The translations under genes and the position numbers were made by a program. This document shows, one piece after another, positions 6,621-13,910 of a stretch of DNA of 15,858 nucleotides (the stretch's first letter is position 1; every line of letters starts with the position of its first letter). The stretch is from Candidatus Jorgensenbacteria bacterium (lineage in GTDB: Bacteria; Patescibacteriota; Minisyncoccia; UBA6257; GWB1-50-10). The notes beneath the pieces are model-generated. The model was given only the letters and a program-made list of their open reading frames with translations. It was not told the origin of the DNA and made no database searches. The stretch covers positions 1 through 15,858 of the forward strand of contig JACRFG010000036.1 in assembly GCA_016234345.1 (NCBI GenBank), read 5' to 3'.

Positions 6621-6656
6621 AAAACCCAGTATAGTATGACTATGTACTGGGTTTTT
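6621..6656 (+). terminator. Intrinsic terminator after the 6160 gene
   Basis: AAAACCCAGT (6621-6630) pairs with ACTGGGTTTT (6646-6655), and ATAGT (6631-6635) with ACTAT (6639-6643) across an ATG loop, leaving a two-base bulge. The right arm runs into TTTTTGTTATT. It lies 36 bases after the stop at 6585. Confidence 0.88.
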
Positions 6657-6681
6657 GTTATTATAAGTAGTAAGCCATACC

Positions 6682-7101
6682 ATGAGAAAATCAAAAGAGG
6701 GGCAAGCGACTTTAGCTTTCGTACTTCTCGTGAGTGGCATCATTATTGAAATTGCCATTGCCGGATCGGCCGTTACCTACTTTTTGAGTACGTCCGGTTT
6801 TGGAGAAAAACTTTCGACGAGGGCTCTTGCCGCAGCCCATGCCGGAGTAAGAGACGTTCAGCTTAAAATTTCCAGGAATAAAGAGTTCGGCGCCAATAAT
6901 TATCCTCTTGCTGTGGGTAGTGATAGTGCGAATGTGACTACAGTATGGTCTACGGATGTTGCGAACGACAACTATACGTATACGGTAACTTCAATCGGTA
7001 CGGCCTCAACTAGACAACGAAAACTCGTGGCAATAATGGTGGTTAATCAAACAACTGGTTTTTTGCAGCTTCAATCACTAATTGAACAACCCCTGCAGTA
7101 G
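6682..7101 (+). CDS. Pseudopilin-like (PilX/minor pilin-like) membrane protein
   Basis: This 139-residue protein has a short basic head, RKSKEGQ, directly followed by a long hydrophobic helix (about 9-35) and then an extracytoplasmic domain rich in Thr, Ser, Val and Asn. The K-E-G then Q-A-T-L-A order looks like a type IV prepilin leader cut after Gly7, but position +5 is not the Glu expected of major pilins. Gln, Ala and Thr at +1 to +3 are also unusual, so processing is uncertain. The region ALAAAHAGVRDVQLKI resembles the start of PilX-like proteins. The PilM-PilN fusion begins 9 bases after its stop, which supports a pilus role. A TATAAG at 6662-6667 could serve as its -10. The specific family is not certain. 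Confidence 0.65.
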   Translation: MRKSKEGQATLAFVLLVSGIIIEIAIAGSAVTYFLSTSGFGEKLSTRALAAAHAGVRDVQLKISRNKEFGANNYPLAVGSDSANVTTVWSTDVANDNYTYTVTSIGTASTRQRKLVAIMVVNQTTGFLQLQSLIEQPLQ

Positions 7102-7110
7102 TAAAAATTC

Positions 7111-8613
7111 ATGAAGCTTTTTATAAAACAACTCCTGCGTTTGCTCACTCGTTTGACCGCCAAACCTAAAATTGGCGGGCTGCAAATCAATGATTCGGCG
7201 CTTCAATATGTGAGAATTGATCGAGAACTTCAAGCTCTTTCCTTAAGGCTTCCGCCGGGGGTATTTCAGGAAGGCAGGTTACTTGAATTAGGCCAACTTC
7301 TCGGTGCATTAAAACAGCTTCATCACATGATTGATCCTGGTAATGAAGATAGGGCGATTCCGGTTATTGTTTCTTTGCCGCCTGCTCTTGTCTATACCCA
7401 AAGTTTTGCTGTACCGAATGTTGGAGAAAAACATATTGATGAGTCAGCGTATTTAAATCTTCAGATGCTCTCCCCGGTGGCCAAAGATGCGGCGTATATG
7501 AGTTCGGAAATTATCGGTGTGGGCTCTGATAAGTATGAACTTCTGGGTGCATTTACCGAGCGAGCGCATGTTGATAAATTAAGAAGTACATTAGAAGAAG
7601 CCCATTTTGCACCAATCGCTTTGGAGTTTCCTGGTCTCTCCCTTACGCGTCTGGTTGGTCATACTCTTGGTCCTAAAACATCAGCTACTCTGGTTTGTCA
7701 GGTTTCTAGCGATGGTATTGAATTTTCGATTGTCCGTAACGGTTCATTATATTTTGATTATTTTAGATCGTGGCGATCCATTCAGGGAGAAAACCGGGAA
7801 ATTCCCCGAGCGCTTTTCGAGTCGGTAGTGGCTGAAGAAGTCCAGAAAGTCGTCAATTTTACATTAAGCAGATTTGAGGAGAATCTTCGAGAAGTAGTGT
7901 TGGTGGCACCTGGATTTGAAAAAGATCTTCAAGCTTTTCTTGAAAAACGTTTTAATCTTGCGGTGGAGCCTTTAGAATTAAGATCTTGGTCCCTTTCTCC
8001 CACATGGTATGCTCCTCTTGGCGCGGCCCTCCGCGGTGTTATGGAGAGAAAAGAAGATCGATCGATTAGCCTTGCCCCATTCAGCCCGCTTGAAATTCTA
8101 TACCAGGAACAGCTTTTGGATTTTGTGTGGTTGTGGCGGAATATTGTGGTTGGGGTTATGGCCGTGTTTCTTTTGTTTTTCGGAGGAACAGCTTATTTGC
8201 TCGTTAATAATGCTTACGATCTTACGGAACGATTGTCTAGTTTCAGATCTCAACCCCAACAAACTGAACTTGTAAATCTTCAGGCTAAAGCAGAGGAATT
8301 TAACCGTTTGCTTAAATCGGTGGGTGCAGCAAAGGGATTGAGCGGCCCGTGGTTTCCACTCCTCAGCCGTCTGGATAAACTTGCTGATCAACATGAAGTT
8401 ATTGTTGATCGTGTTGAGGTAGAAGGTATCGATAAGCCGGTTAAAGTGGTTGCGCACACTCTCCCTTCCAAAGTTAAAGATTTTCAAGACGCTTTATACC
8501 GCGAATCTGGTTTTTCGGAAATAAGCCTTCCCGCGACATCACTTACTCAGCTTTCTAACGGATTAATGAGTTTTACTATCGGTTTCAGATTTAGTGTAGG
8601 GCCGCGTGGATAG
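7111..8613 (+). CDS. PilM-PilN fusion, type IV pilus inner-membrane platform (GspL-like build)
   Basis: The protein has 500 residues. Residues 1-312 resemble PilM, an actin-fold protein. They include the P-V-I-V-S-L-P segment (84-90), F-A-V-P-N-V then a helix (99-117), the E-E-A-H-F-A-P-I-A-L-E-F-P hinge (162-174), V-V-L-V-A-P-G (262-268) and the typical end YAPLGAALRGV (300-310). Next comes SISLAP (318-323), the usual start of PilN, then one membrane helix (about 344-366), a coiled-coil region (about 369-402) and a small C-terminal domain (about 410-497). In most bacteria PilM and PilN are separate; joined, they reproduce the type II secretion protein GspL. The first phosphate loop (GLQINDSALQYVRI, 23-36) lacks the Asp-x-Gly-x-x-x-x-Lys seen in true PilM and FtsA, so ATP binding is doubtful. 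It follows the pseudopilin-like gene by 9 bases and converges on pth. Confidence 0.8.
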   Translation: MKLFIKQLLRLLTRLTAKPKIGGLQINDSALQYVRIDRELQALSLRLPPGVFQEGRLLELGQLLGALKQLHHMIDPGNEDRAIPVIVSLPPALVYTQSFAVPNVGEKHIDESAYLNLQMLSPVAKDAAYMSSEIIGVGSDKYELLGAFTERAHVDKLRSTLEEAHFAPIALEFPGLSLTRLVGHTLGPKTSATLVCQVSSDGIEFSIVRNGSLYFDYFRSWRSIQGENREIPRALFESVVAEEVQKVVNFTLSRFEENLREVVLVAPGFEKDLQAFLEKRFNLAVEPLELRSWSLSPTWYAPLGAALRGVMERKEDRSISLAPFSPLEILYQEQLLDFVWLWRNIVVGVMAVFLLFFGGTAYLLVNNAYDLTERLSSFRSQPQQTELVNLQAKAEEFNRLLKSVGAAKGLSGPWFPLLSRLDKLADQHEVIVDRVEVEGIDKPVKVVAHTLPSKVKDFQDALYRESGFSEISLPATSLTQLSNGLMSFTIGFRFSVGPRG

Positions 8614-8624
8614 GACCACTTCTT

Positions 8625-9170
8625 TTATTTTTGAGGAAACAAAATTTTTTCAGTTTCTTTGAATACTTTGGTCAGTATAGCGGCATCGTCTTTTACAATG
8701 TTAGCCAAAACTAATTCACTAGCCTTAATCCTTTTCTTTGTCTTGTCTGATTTTTTTCTGATCCCGATGCGTATACGCCAGAAAGAACTTGTTCCTAGAG
8801 TCTTTATTATTGATGCAACACCACGGTGACCAGCCGATCCTCGACCAAACTGTAGTTTATAAGTTCCAAATTCAATATCAGAGTCATCATGGATTACGAC
8901 GATTTCTTCTGTTTTAGTTTTAAATACGCGTACAGCTTCTTGCGCCGCCCGTCCAGCTTCGTTCATAAATGTTAGAGGCTTAATTAGAATAAGACCCCCC
9001 CTCTTTGTATAGGAAAAGTGAGTATTGGGCAGGCGTTTTTTGCGGCGTTTTTGAGTTAAGTACTCAATTACTCCATAACCTACATTGTGATAGGTATGTT
9101 CGTATTCATGACCGGGGTTGCCTAACCCCATAGATAGCTTTAGATTGTAGGCATTGAATTTATTGTCCAT
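8625..9170 (-). CDS. pth: Peptidyl-tRNA hydrolase (Pth)
   Basis: This 181-residue protein cleaves the ester bond of peptidyl-tRNAs released from stalled ribosomes. GLGNPG with Asn18 lies at 15-20, and the catalytic His28 is in T-Y-H-N-V-G. LTFMNEAG contains Asn70, and IHDDSDIEFG contains Asp95. The glycine-histidine loop reads GSAGHRGVAS, so the position matching E. coli Asn114 is Arg116. I chose ATG at 9170; a TTG at 9182 would add four residues with no family support. The start lies 44 bases from the divergent lepB start, so the two must share a very small promoter region. Its stop is only 11 bases from the converging PilM-PilN stop, with no clear terminator between. Confidence 0.93.
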   Translation of the reverse strand: MDNKFNAYNLKLSMGLGNPGHEYEHTYHNVGYGVIEYLTQKRRKKRLPNTHFSYTKRGGLILIKPLTFMNEAGRAAQEAVRVFKTKTEEIVVIHDDSDIEFGTYKLQFGRGSAGHRGVASIIKTLGTSSFWRIRIGIRKKSDKTKKRIKASELVLANIVKDDAAILTKVFKETEKILFPQK

Positions 9171-9214
9171 GCTGTTATACAATTATCGCACAAAAGCCAC
9201 CCACATACGAAACA

Positions 9215-9754
9215 ATGAAAAAATTCTTTTGGTCTTTTTTTGAAATTATTGAAACGGTGACCATCGCAGTAGTCGCCGTTTTCTTGGTTCGGACGTTTAT
9301 TGCGCAGCCATTTTTGGTGAGTGGTGCAAGCATGGAGCCGACTTTCTATAACGGAAACTATCTTCTCATCGATGAGGTTGCTTACCGTTTTCGTGAACCG
9401 GTGCGTGGCGAAGTTGTTGTATTTCGTTATCCCGGGGATCTTCGTTCATACTATATAAAGAGGATAATCGGGTTACCCGAGGAGCGTGTAGTGGTTGATC
9501 AGGGTCAGGTGATAATTTGGGACGGCAGCGAGAAAATAGTTATTAATGAACCATATGTTGCTGATAAGACAACCGGATATGCAGAAGTTAGGTTGGACAA
9601 AAATCAATATTTTGTGATGGGAGATAATAGAAATTTCAGTTTTGATTCAAGAAATTGGGGACCGGTGTCTAGAACCAATTTTATCGGTCTAGTAAGATTG
9701 CGGCTTTGGCCTATTAGCGAAGCACAAGCTTTTACCGCACCAAGTTACCGTTAA
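9215..9754 (+). CDS. lepB: Signal peptidase I
   Basis: The 179-residue type I signal peptidase has one N-terminal membrane helix (about 10-30). The nucleophile Ser39 lies in SGASMEPTF, and the general base Lys82 in YYIKRIIGLPEE. The substrate-binding strand GEVVVFRYP is at 65-73, and the conserved GDNRNFSFDSRNWGPV lies at 136-151. It removes signal peptides from exported proteins at the outer face of the membrane. The length is typical of short, single-anchor Gram-positive-type enzymes. It starts the long plus-strand run and ends two bases before the hisS ATG. No Shine-Dalgarno is visible. A possible promoter (TTGAAT 9154-9159, 18 bases, TACAAT 9178-9183) would overlap the pth start. Confidence 0.95.
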   Translation: MKKFFWSFFEIIETVTIAVVAVFLVRTFIAQPFLVSGASMEPTFYNGNYLLIDEVAYRFREPVRGEVVVFRYPGDLRSYYIKRIIGLPEERVVVDQGQVIIWDGSEKIVINEPYVADKTTGYAEVRLDKNQYFVMGDNRNFSFDSRNWGPVSRTNFIGLVRLRLWPISEAQAFTAPSYR

Positions 9755-9756
9755 AT

Positions 9757-11079
9757 ATGCCTAACAAAAAAGAAAAAATTAAAACAGTCAATAAAAAGAA
9801 ACAACGAGGACCAAGAGTTGAATTGCCGCAGTCTTTAAGAGGAATGTCCGATATTCTTCCTAAAGATGAATTGTGGTGGAAAACCGTATGGCATGCAGGC
9901 GAAACAGTAAGCGAACTGCACAATTTCTCTTTTATAGAGACGCCGATAGTTGAGCCGGCGGCGCTTTTTGAATTGGGTGTTGGAGCGTCTACCGATATTA
10001 TTGAGAAAGAAATGTATACTTTTCGCACGAAAGGCGGCGAACGGGTTTCTCTTCGTCCGGAGGGAACAGCTCCGGTGATGCGGAGTTTTCTTGAACATCA
10101 TTTAGGCTATTTCGCTTCACCTCTTAAGGCTTACTATGTCGGTCCAATGTTTCGATATGAACGACCGCAAGCCGGTCGGGAACGTCAGCATCACCAGTGG
10201 GGTTTTGAAATTATCGGCGATTCCGATCCGCTTTATGATGCTCAGGTTATTATTATCGCTCTTGATTTTTTTAAGGCTTTAAAACTTAAAGACATAACCC
10301 TAAAAATTAATAGTATCGGTTGCCGTGTGTGCCGCCCCACATACAAAGAAAAATTAAAGAATTATTATCAAAGCGAACGAGCCAAGCTTTGCCGCGATTG
10401 TGAGCGCAGATTAGAAATGAATCCCCTTCGTTTACTTGATTGCAAGGAAGAGGGCTGTCGGTTGATCAGGGCCCGTGCTCCAATTATTCTTGACTACCTC
10501 TGTCAGGGCTGTAATAATCACTTGAAGTCCGTGCTTGAGCTTGTAGAGGATAATAGCATAAACTACGAACCGGATCCGTATCTCGTTCGCGGACTAGATT
10601 ACTATAGCCGTACGGTTTTTGAGTTAGTTCATGCGTCTTCCGGACTCGCTCTTGCTGGTGGCGGACGCTATGATTACCTTTCGGAGATTTTAAGCGGTCG
10701 CTCCGTACCGGCGGTTGGGGTGGCTCTTGGTCTCGAACGTATCATCGATACGATGATAAAAAGCGGTAATGTGCCGCATTTTCGCACGAAACCGAAAATA
10801 TTTTTCACCGCGGTCGGTGAACAGGCAAAGAAAGCCAGTTTACGTATTATGAGCGAACTTAGATCGAGCGGCATTGTAGTGGTTGAAGCACTCGGTAAGA
10901 AATCCTTGAAGGCACAGCTTAAACTCGCTGATAAAATAAAAGCTCCGTTGGCTCTTATATTTGGACAGCGTGAAGTCTTTGAGAAAACGGTTATAGTACG
11001 TAATATGGAGTCAGGAGCCCAAGAAACGGTTGTAATTGATCGGTTGGTTGAGGAAGTTAAGAAAAGATTAAAGTCTTGA
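9757..11079 (+). CDS. hisS: Histidyl-tRNA synthetase
   Basis: This 440-residue class II synthetase charges tRNA-His. A basic head (1-22) precedes the core, which starts at LPQSLRGMSDILP. Motif 2 is FRYERPQAGRERQHHQ (132-147). The histidine-binding signatures are GLDYYSRTVFE (279-289) and AGGGRYDY (300-307), and motif 3 is GVALGLER (321-328). The C-terminal anticodon-binding domain covers about 345-440. The inserted region carries eight cysteines in four pairs: C189/C192, C212/C215, C229/C234 and C249/C252. This suggests one or two bound zinc ions. It follows lepB after two bases and is followed by the HIT gene after six. No Shine-Dalgarno is seen. Confidence 0.95.
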   Translation: MPNKKEKIKTVNKKKQRGPRVELPQSLRGMSDILPKDELWWKTVWHAGETVSELHNFSFIETPIVEPAALFELGVGASTDIIEKEMYTFRTKGGERVSLRPEGTAPVMRSFLEHHLGYFASPLKAYYVGPMFRYERPQAGRERQHHQWGFEIIGDSDPLYDAQVIIIALDFFKALKLKDITLKINSIGCRVCRPTYKEKLKNYYQSERAKLCRDCERRLEMNPLRLLDCKEEGCRLIRARAPIILDYLCQGCNNHLKSVLELVEDNSINYEPDPYLVRGLDYYSRTVFELVHASSGLALAGGGRYDYLSEILSGRSVPAVGVALGLERIIDTMIKSGNVPHFRTKPKIFFTAVGEQAKKASLRIMSELRSSGIVVVEALGKKSLKAQLKLADKIKAPLALIFGQREVFEKTVIVRNMESGAQETVVIDRLVEEVKKRLKS

Positions 11080-11085
11080 ACTGTT

Positions 11086-11499
11086 ATGGCTGAATGTCTT
11101 TTCTGCAAGATTGCTAAAAAAGAAATATCCAGTGAAGTTGTATATGAAGATGGAATTTCGGTTGCCTTTCTCGATATCAATCCTTGTGCCACCGGGCATA
11201 CCATGGTAATACCTAAGATACATATTGATAATATATTGAGTCTGCCCGATTCGATTGCTGGTGATTTTATGAATGCGATCAAAACAATATCCAATTTATT
11301 AAAGAAGGCTCTTAAACCAGATGGTTTTACAATAGGTATAAATCACGGTCGATCAGCAGGTCAGATTATTGAGCATTTGCATGTTCATATAATTCCCCGG
11401 TGGGAAAACGACGGTGGCGGTTCGATCCACAGTGTTGTGACAAGTCGACCCACTGAATCGTTGAGCGTAATACGAGAAAAAATAGTAAATCATAAATAA
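11086..11499 (+). CDS. HIT (histidine triad) family nucleotide hydrolase
   Basis: The 137-residue protein carries the triad HLHVH at 97-101 inside EHLHVHIIPR, the family's active site. The opening CLFCKIAKKEI (Cys4, Cys7) is the usual HINT-type start, and later come FLDINPCATGHTMVIPK and NHGRSAGQ. HIT enzymes of this branch hydrolyse nucleoside phosphoramidates or adenylated compounds; the physiological substrate is often unknown. A link to removing aminoacyl-adenylate from neighbouring hisS activity is an attractive but unproven idea. It follows hisS by six bases and precedes rpsU by 14, so all are likely cotranscribed. Confidence 0.93.
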   Translation: MAECLFCKIAKKEISSEVVYEDGISVAFLDINPCATGHTMVIPKIHIDNILSLPDSIAGDFMNAIKTISNLLKKALKPDGFTIGINHGRSAGQIIEHLHVHIIPRWENDGGGSIHSVVTSRPTESLSVIREKIVNHK

Positions 11500-11513
11500 A
11501 TAATTATAAAAAT

Positions 11514-11741
11514 ATGGCTATAGAAGTTAAAAAAAGAGAAGGAGAAAACATTAGTCTTTTGCTGTACCGTTTCAATAAAAAAGTTCAGCATAGCGGTATA
11601 GTGAAGGAGGTTAAGCGTCGGCGATTTCAAGATCGATCGCTTAATAAAAGGCATCGTCGTAACGCCGCTTTGTATAGGAAGGAAAAGCAGGAGGAACTTG
11701 CTCACGTAAGAAAATACGGTCACCGTTTGGAACGGCAATAA
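11514..11741 (+). CDS. rpsU: Small ribosomal subunit protein bS21
   Basis: Seventy-five residues, very basic, with the bS21 pattern: M-A-I-E-V-K-K-R-E-G-E-N, then LLYRFNKKVQHSG, then an Arg/Lys-rich helix (KEVKRRRFQDRS, NKRHRRNAALYRKEKQEE). bS21 sits near the anti-Shine-Dalgarno end of 16S rRNA and helps initiation. It is followed 25 bases later by yqeY, a pairing that is widespread in bacteria. The AT-rich stretch before the ATG (TTATAAAAATATG) has no Shine-Dalgarno. Confidence 0.92.
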   Translation: MAIEVKKREGENISLLLYRFNKKVQHSGIVKEVKRRRFQDRSLNKRHRRNAALYRKEKQEELAHVRKYGHRLERQ

Positions 11742-11766
11742 CAATCCCTTCTCGGTTTATTGGTAT

Positions 11767-12237
11767 ATGTCCACGCTTCAGGAAAAAATTAATGAAGATT
11801 TAACTTCAGCTTTAAAGCAAAGAGAAACCGATCGATATGAAACACTTCGGCTTCTTATCGCCGCTATCCATAATCGCGTTATTGAAAAGCGTACCAAAAG
11901 CGGCAGCGATAAATTAACCGACGAAGAAGTTCTTGAGATAGTAAAACGTGAAGTTAAGAAACGTAAAGAGGCTATAGAGTTTTATGATAAAGCTGGTCGA
12001 GACGATCGCTCGAACAGAGAGAAAATAGAAATTTCTGTCATCAGTGTTTATTTGCCGACCGAACTTGATATAGATCAAATCAAGAAAGTTGTCAGAGAGA
12101 TAGTCAGTCCGCTTGGCGGTTTGAGTGATAAAGATTTTGGTAGGGTGATGGGGTTGGTGATGAAGCAGTTGAAAGGTAAGGCCGACGCTCAAGTCGTTGG
12201 CGGCGTTGTTAAAGAGATGATTTCAGGCGGCGTATGA
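11767..12237 (+). CDS. yqeY: GatB/YqeY domain protein
   Basis: The 156-residue stand-alone YqeY protein is related to the tail domain of GatB, the tRNA-dependent amidotransferase subunit. The N-terminal helices (about 1-80) contain ETLRLLIAAI and the charged KREVKKRKEAIEFYDKAGR. Then come SVYLPTEL (93-100) and the tail with DFGRVMGLVMKQLKGKAD. This matches the family throughout, and the length is standard. Its exact role is not settled; a tRNA-related function is assumed from the GatB homology. The stop overlaps the ybeY start by four bases (ATGA, 12234-12237), a sign of translational coupling. Confidence 0.9.
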   Translation: MSTLQEKINEDLTSALKQRETDRYETLRLLIAAIHNRVIEKRTKSGSDKLTDEEVLEIVKREVKKRKEAIEFYDKAGRDDRSNREKIEISVISVYLPTELDIDQIKKVVREIVSPLGGLSDKDFGRVMGLVMKQLKGKADAQVVGGVVKEMISGGV

Positions 12238-12671
12238 ATCAGGTGGTGGTACTTAGTTCAAGCCGACGTTTTAATAAGTTAGAACGGGAGTTGAAGAGCG
12301 TCATTACTAGCGCTCTTATTTATTTGCGTCGTTCTAGTGCGTATGTCGAGATATATCTGGTATCTGACATTATGATGAAGTCTTTGAATAGTCGTTTTCG
12401 TGGCCGGCGGCGGGTAACGAATGTGTTGAGTTTTAATATGAACAAGGATTTCTTTAATTCGCCGCCAAAAGTTTTACATAAACATCTTGGTGAAATTTAT
12501 CTTACGCCGGATTATATCCGTAACCGTCACGAAGACCTCGGTTATCTTGCTATACACGGCCTTCTGCATTTACTTGGATATGCGCATAATAAAAAACGTG
12601 ATAGGATAAAAATGGAGTCTCTGGAATCCGGAATACTTCGCCGATTAAGGCGGTTTAACCGCAAAGCTTAA
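12234..12671 (+). CDS. ybeY: Endoribonuclease YbeY
   Basis: The 145-residue metal-dependent RNase acts in 16S rRNA 3'-end maturation and ribosome quality control. The signature is HGLLHLLGYAH (108-118), giving the three zinc ligands His108, His112 and His118. The usual Asp before the last His is Ala117 here. VTNVLSF (61-67) and HLGEIYLTPDYI (84-95) are the other family segments. The C-terminus is basic (RRLRRFNRKA). The start overlaps the yqeY stop. ftsA begins eight bases after its stop. Confidence 0.92.
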   Translation: MNQVVVLSSSRRFNKLERELKSVITSALIYLRRSSAYVEIYLVSDIMMKSLNSRFRGRRRVTNVLSFNMNKDFFNSPPKVLHKHLGEIYLTPDYIRNRHEDLGYLAIHGLLHLLGYAHNKKRDRIKMESLESGILRRLRRFNRKA

Positions 12672-12679
12672 TTTCTATT

Positions 12680-13897
12680 ATGCCCAGCATCATTACCAGT
12701 CTCGATATAGGTTCAACGCAAGTTAAGGGCGTTGTAGCCCAACAAAAAAAAGACGGTACGCTTTCACTTATTACCGCCTTTAAACATCCTTCGTCCGGAG
12801 TGCGCAAAGGCGTTATTGTCGATGTAGAGGAAGCCGGTGCGATGTTTAAAGATATCGCTGTTGATCTAAATAAAATTTCCAAGCGAGCCTTGGAAAATGT
12901 ATTTGTAAACGTTAATAGCGAACACAGTAAAGCTCGTTCGTCGCGTGGTATTGTGGCTGTAGCGCGCGCCGATCAAGAAATACATCAGGATGATATCGAC
13001 CGGGTGGTTCAGGCTTCGCGAGCAGTAAAACTTTTACCGAACTATCTTATTTTACACAACATTATTAGAGAGTACTTTGTTGATGATGTTGGTGACATCG
13101 CTGATCCTCTTGGTATGACCGGGAGTCGTCTCGAGACAAGCACATTGATCGTTGAGACTTTTGCTCCTCAGGTTAATATGCTTGTTAAATATCTAGAACG
13201 TGTTGGCATGAAGGTTGGGGGTCTCATATTTAATCCGTGGGCTGCTTCAAGATCGGTTCTTTCGAAAAAACAGAAGGATTTAGGAGTGCTTATTATTGAT
13301 TTTGGTTTTGGGAGTACCACCGTTGCCGTATATGAGGAAAGCAAGGTTCTTCATGTAAAGAGCATACCGGTCGGTGCGGGCTACATTACCAATGACATTG
13401 CTATTGGTTTAAAGACTTCAATTGATGTTGCTGAGAAACTTAAGGTTTCTTATGGGTTCGCTTTAGCTAAAGATATTTCTAGGCGTGACGTAGTGCATCT
13501 TAGTGAAATTGATCCAAGCGTCACCACGGAAATTTCTCGAAGATTCTTGGCCGAAATTATTGAAGTTAGACTTGCGGAAATACTCGATCTTATTAATAAT
13601 GAACTTAAGGTTTTAGGGCGAACATTGCAATTACCGGCTGGAGTAGTGGTAACCGGTGGCGGCGTGAAATTGGCTGGCATAACCGAGCTTGTAAGAGAAG
13701 AGTTGAAACTGCCGGTACAGATAGGTTTTCCTAATTTACAAGGCATTGAAATAACTAATCCCGCTCATCAAGAATTACTTGATGATCCAGAGTTTGCAAC
13801 CGCCGTAGGGCTTTTGTTGTGGGGAAGCACGGAAGAAAGTAGGGCAATTCACGGCGCCGGTTTTATAAAAAGTTTTTTGAAGAATTTAATGCCCTAA
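12680..13897 (+). CDS. ftsA: Cell division protein FtsA
   Basis: The 405-residue actin-fold protein links FtsZ filaments to the membrane. Phosphate loop 1 is SLDIGSTQVKG (7-17, with Asp9, Gly11 and Lys16). The 1C interaction domain lies near 75-160. Phosphate loop 2 is LIIDFGFGSTTVAV (204-217), and the adenosine motif is VVVTGGGVKLAGI (322-334). The C-terminus GAGFIKSFLKNLMP (392-405) can form the amphipathic membrane-targeting helix, with hydrophobic and basic faces. All key residues are present. ftsZ follows 13 bases later, the conserved order. The usual upstream partners (ftsQ, murB/C, ddl) are absent and ybeY is there instead. Confidence 0.95.
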   Translation: MPSIITSLDIGSTQVKGVVAQQKKDGTLSLITAFKHPSSGVRKGVIVDVEEAGAMFKDIAVDLNKISKRALENVFVNVNSEHSKARSSRGIVAVARADQEIHQDDIDRVVQASRAVKLLPNYLILHNIIREYFVDDVGDIADPLGMTGSRLETSTLIVETFAPQVNMLVKYLERVGMKVGGLIFNPWAASRSVLSKKQKDLGVLIIDFGFGSTTVAVYEESKVLHVKSIPVGAGYITNDIAIGLKTSIDVAEKLKVSYGFALAKDISRRDVVHLSEIDPSVTTEISRRFLAEIIEVRLAEILDLINNELKVLGRTLQLPAGVVVTGGGVKLAGITELVREELKLPVQIGFPNLQGIEITNPAHQELLDDPEFATAVGLLLWGSTEESRAIHGAGFIKSFLKNLMP

Positions 13898-13910
13898 TTT
13901 ATTTAAATCA

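Noticed and set aside
8098..8487. 129-codon minus-strand frame inside the PilM-PilN fusion
   Set aside because: It is antisense to the well-supported fusion gene and has no domain.
8606..8619. GTGG-ATAGGA-CCAC hairpin followed by TTCTTTTATTTTT as a terminator after the PilM-PilN gene
   Set aside because: Four base pairs are too few for a convincing intrinsic terminator, and the T-rich part lies in the pth coding end.
9171..9182. TTG start for pth, four codons upstream
   Set aside because: The extra residues have no family support, and the ATG at 9170 is standard.
10674..11294. 206-codon minus-strand open frame across the end of hisS and the start of the HIT gene
   Set aside because: It is antisense to two certain genes, has no recognisable domain, and its composition is that of a mirror frame.
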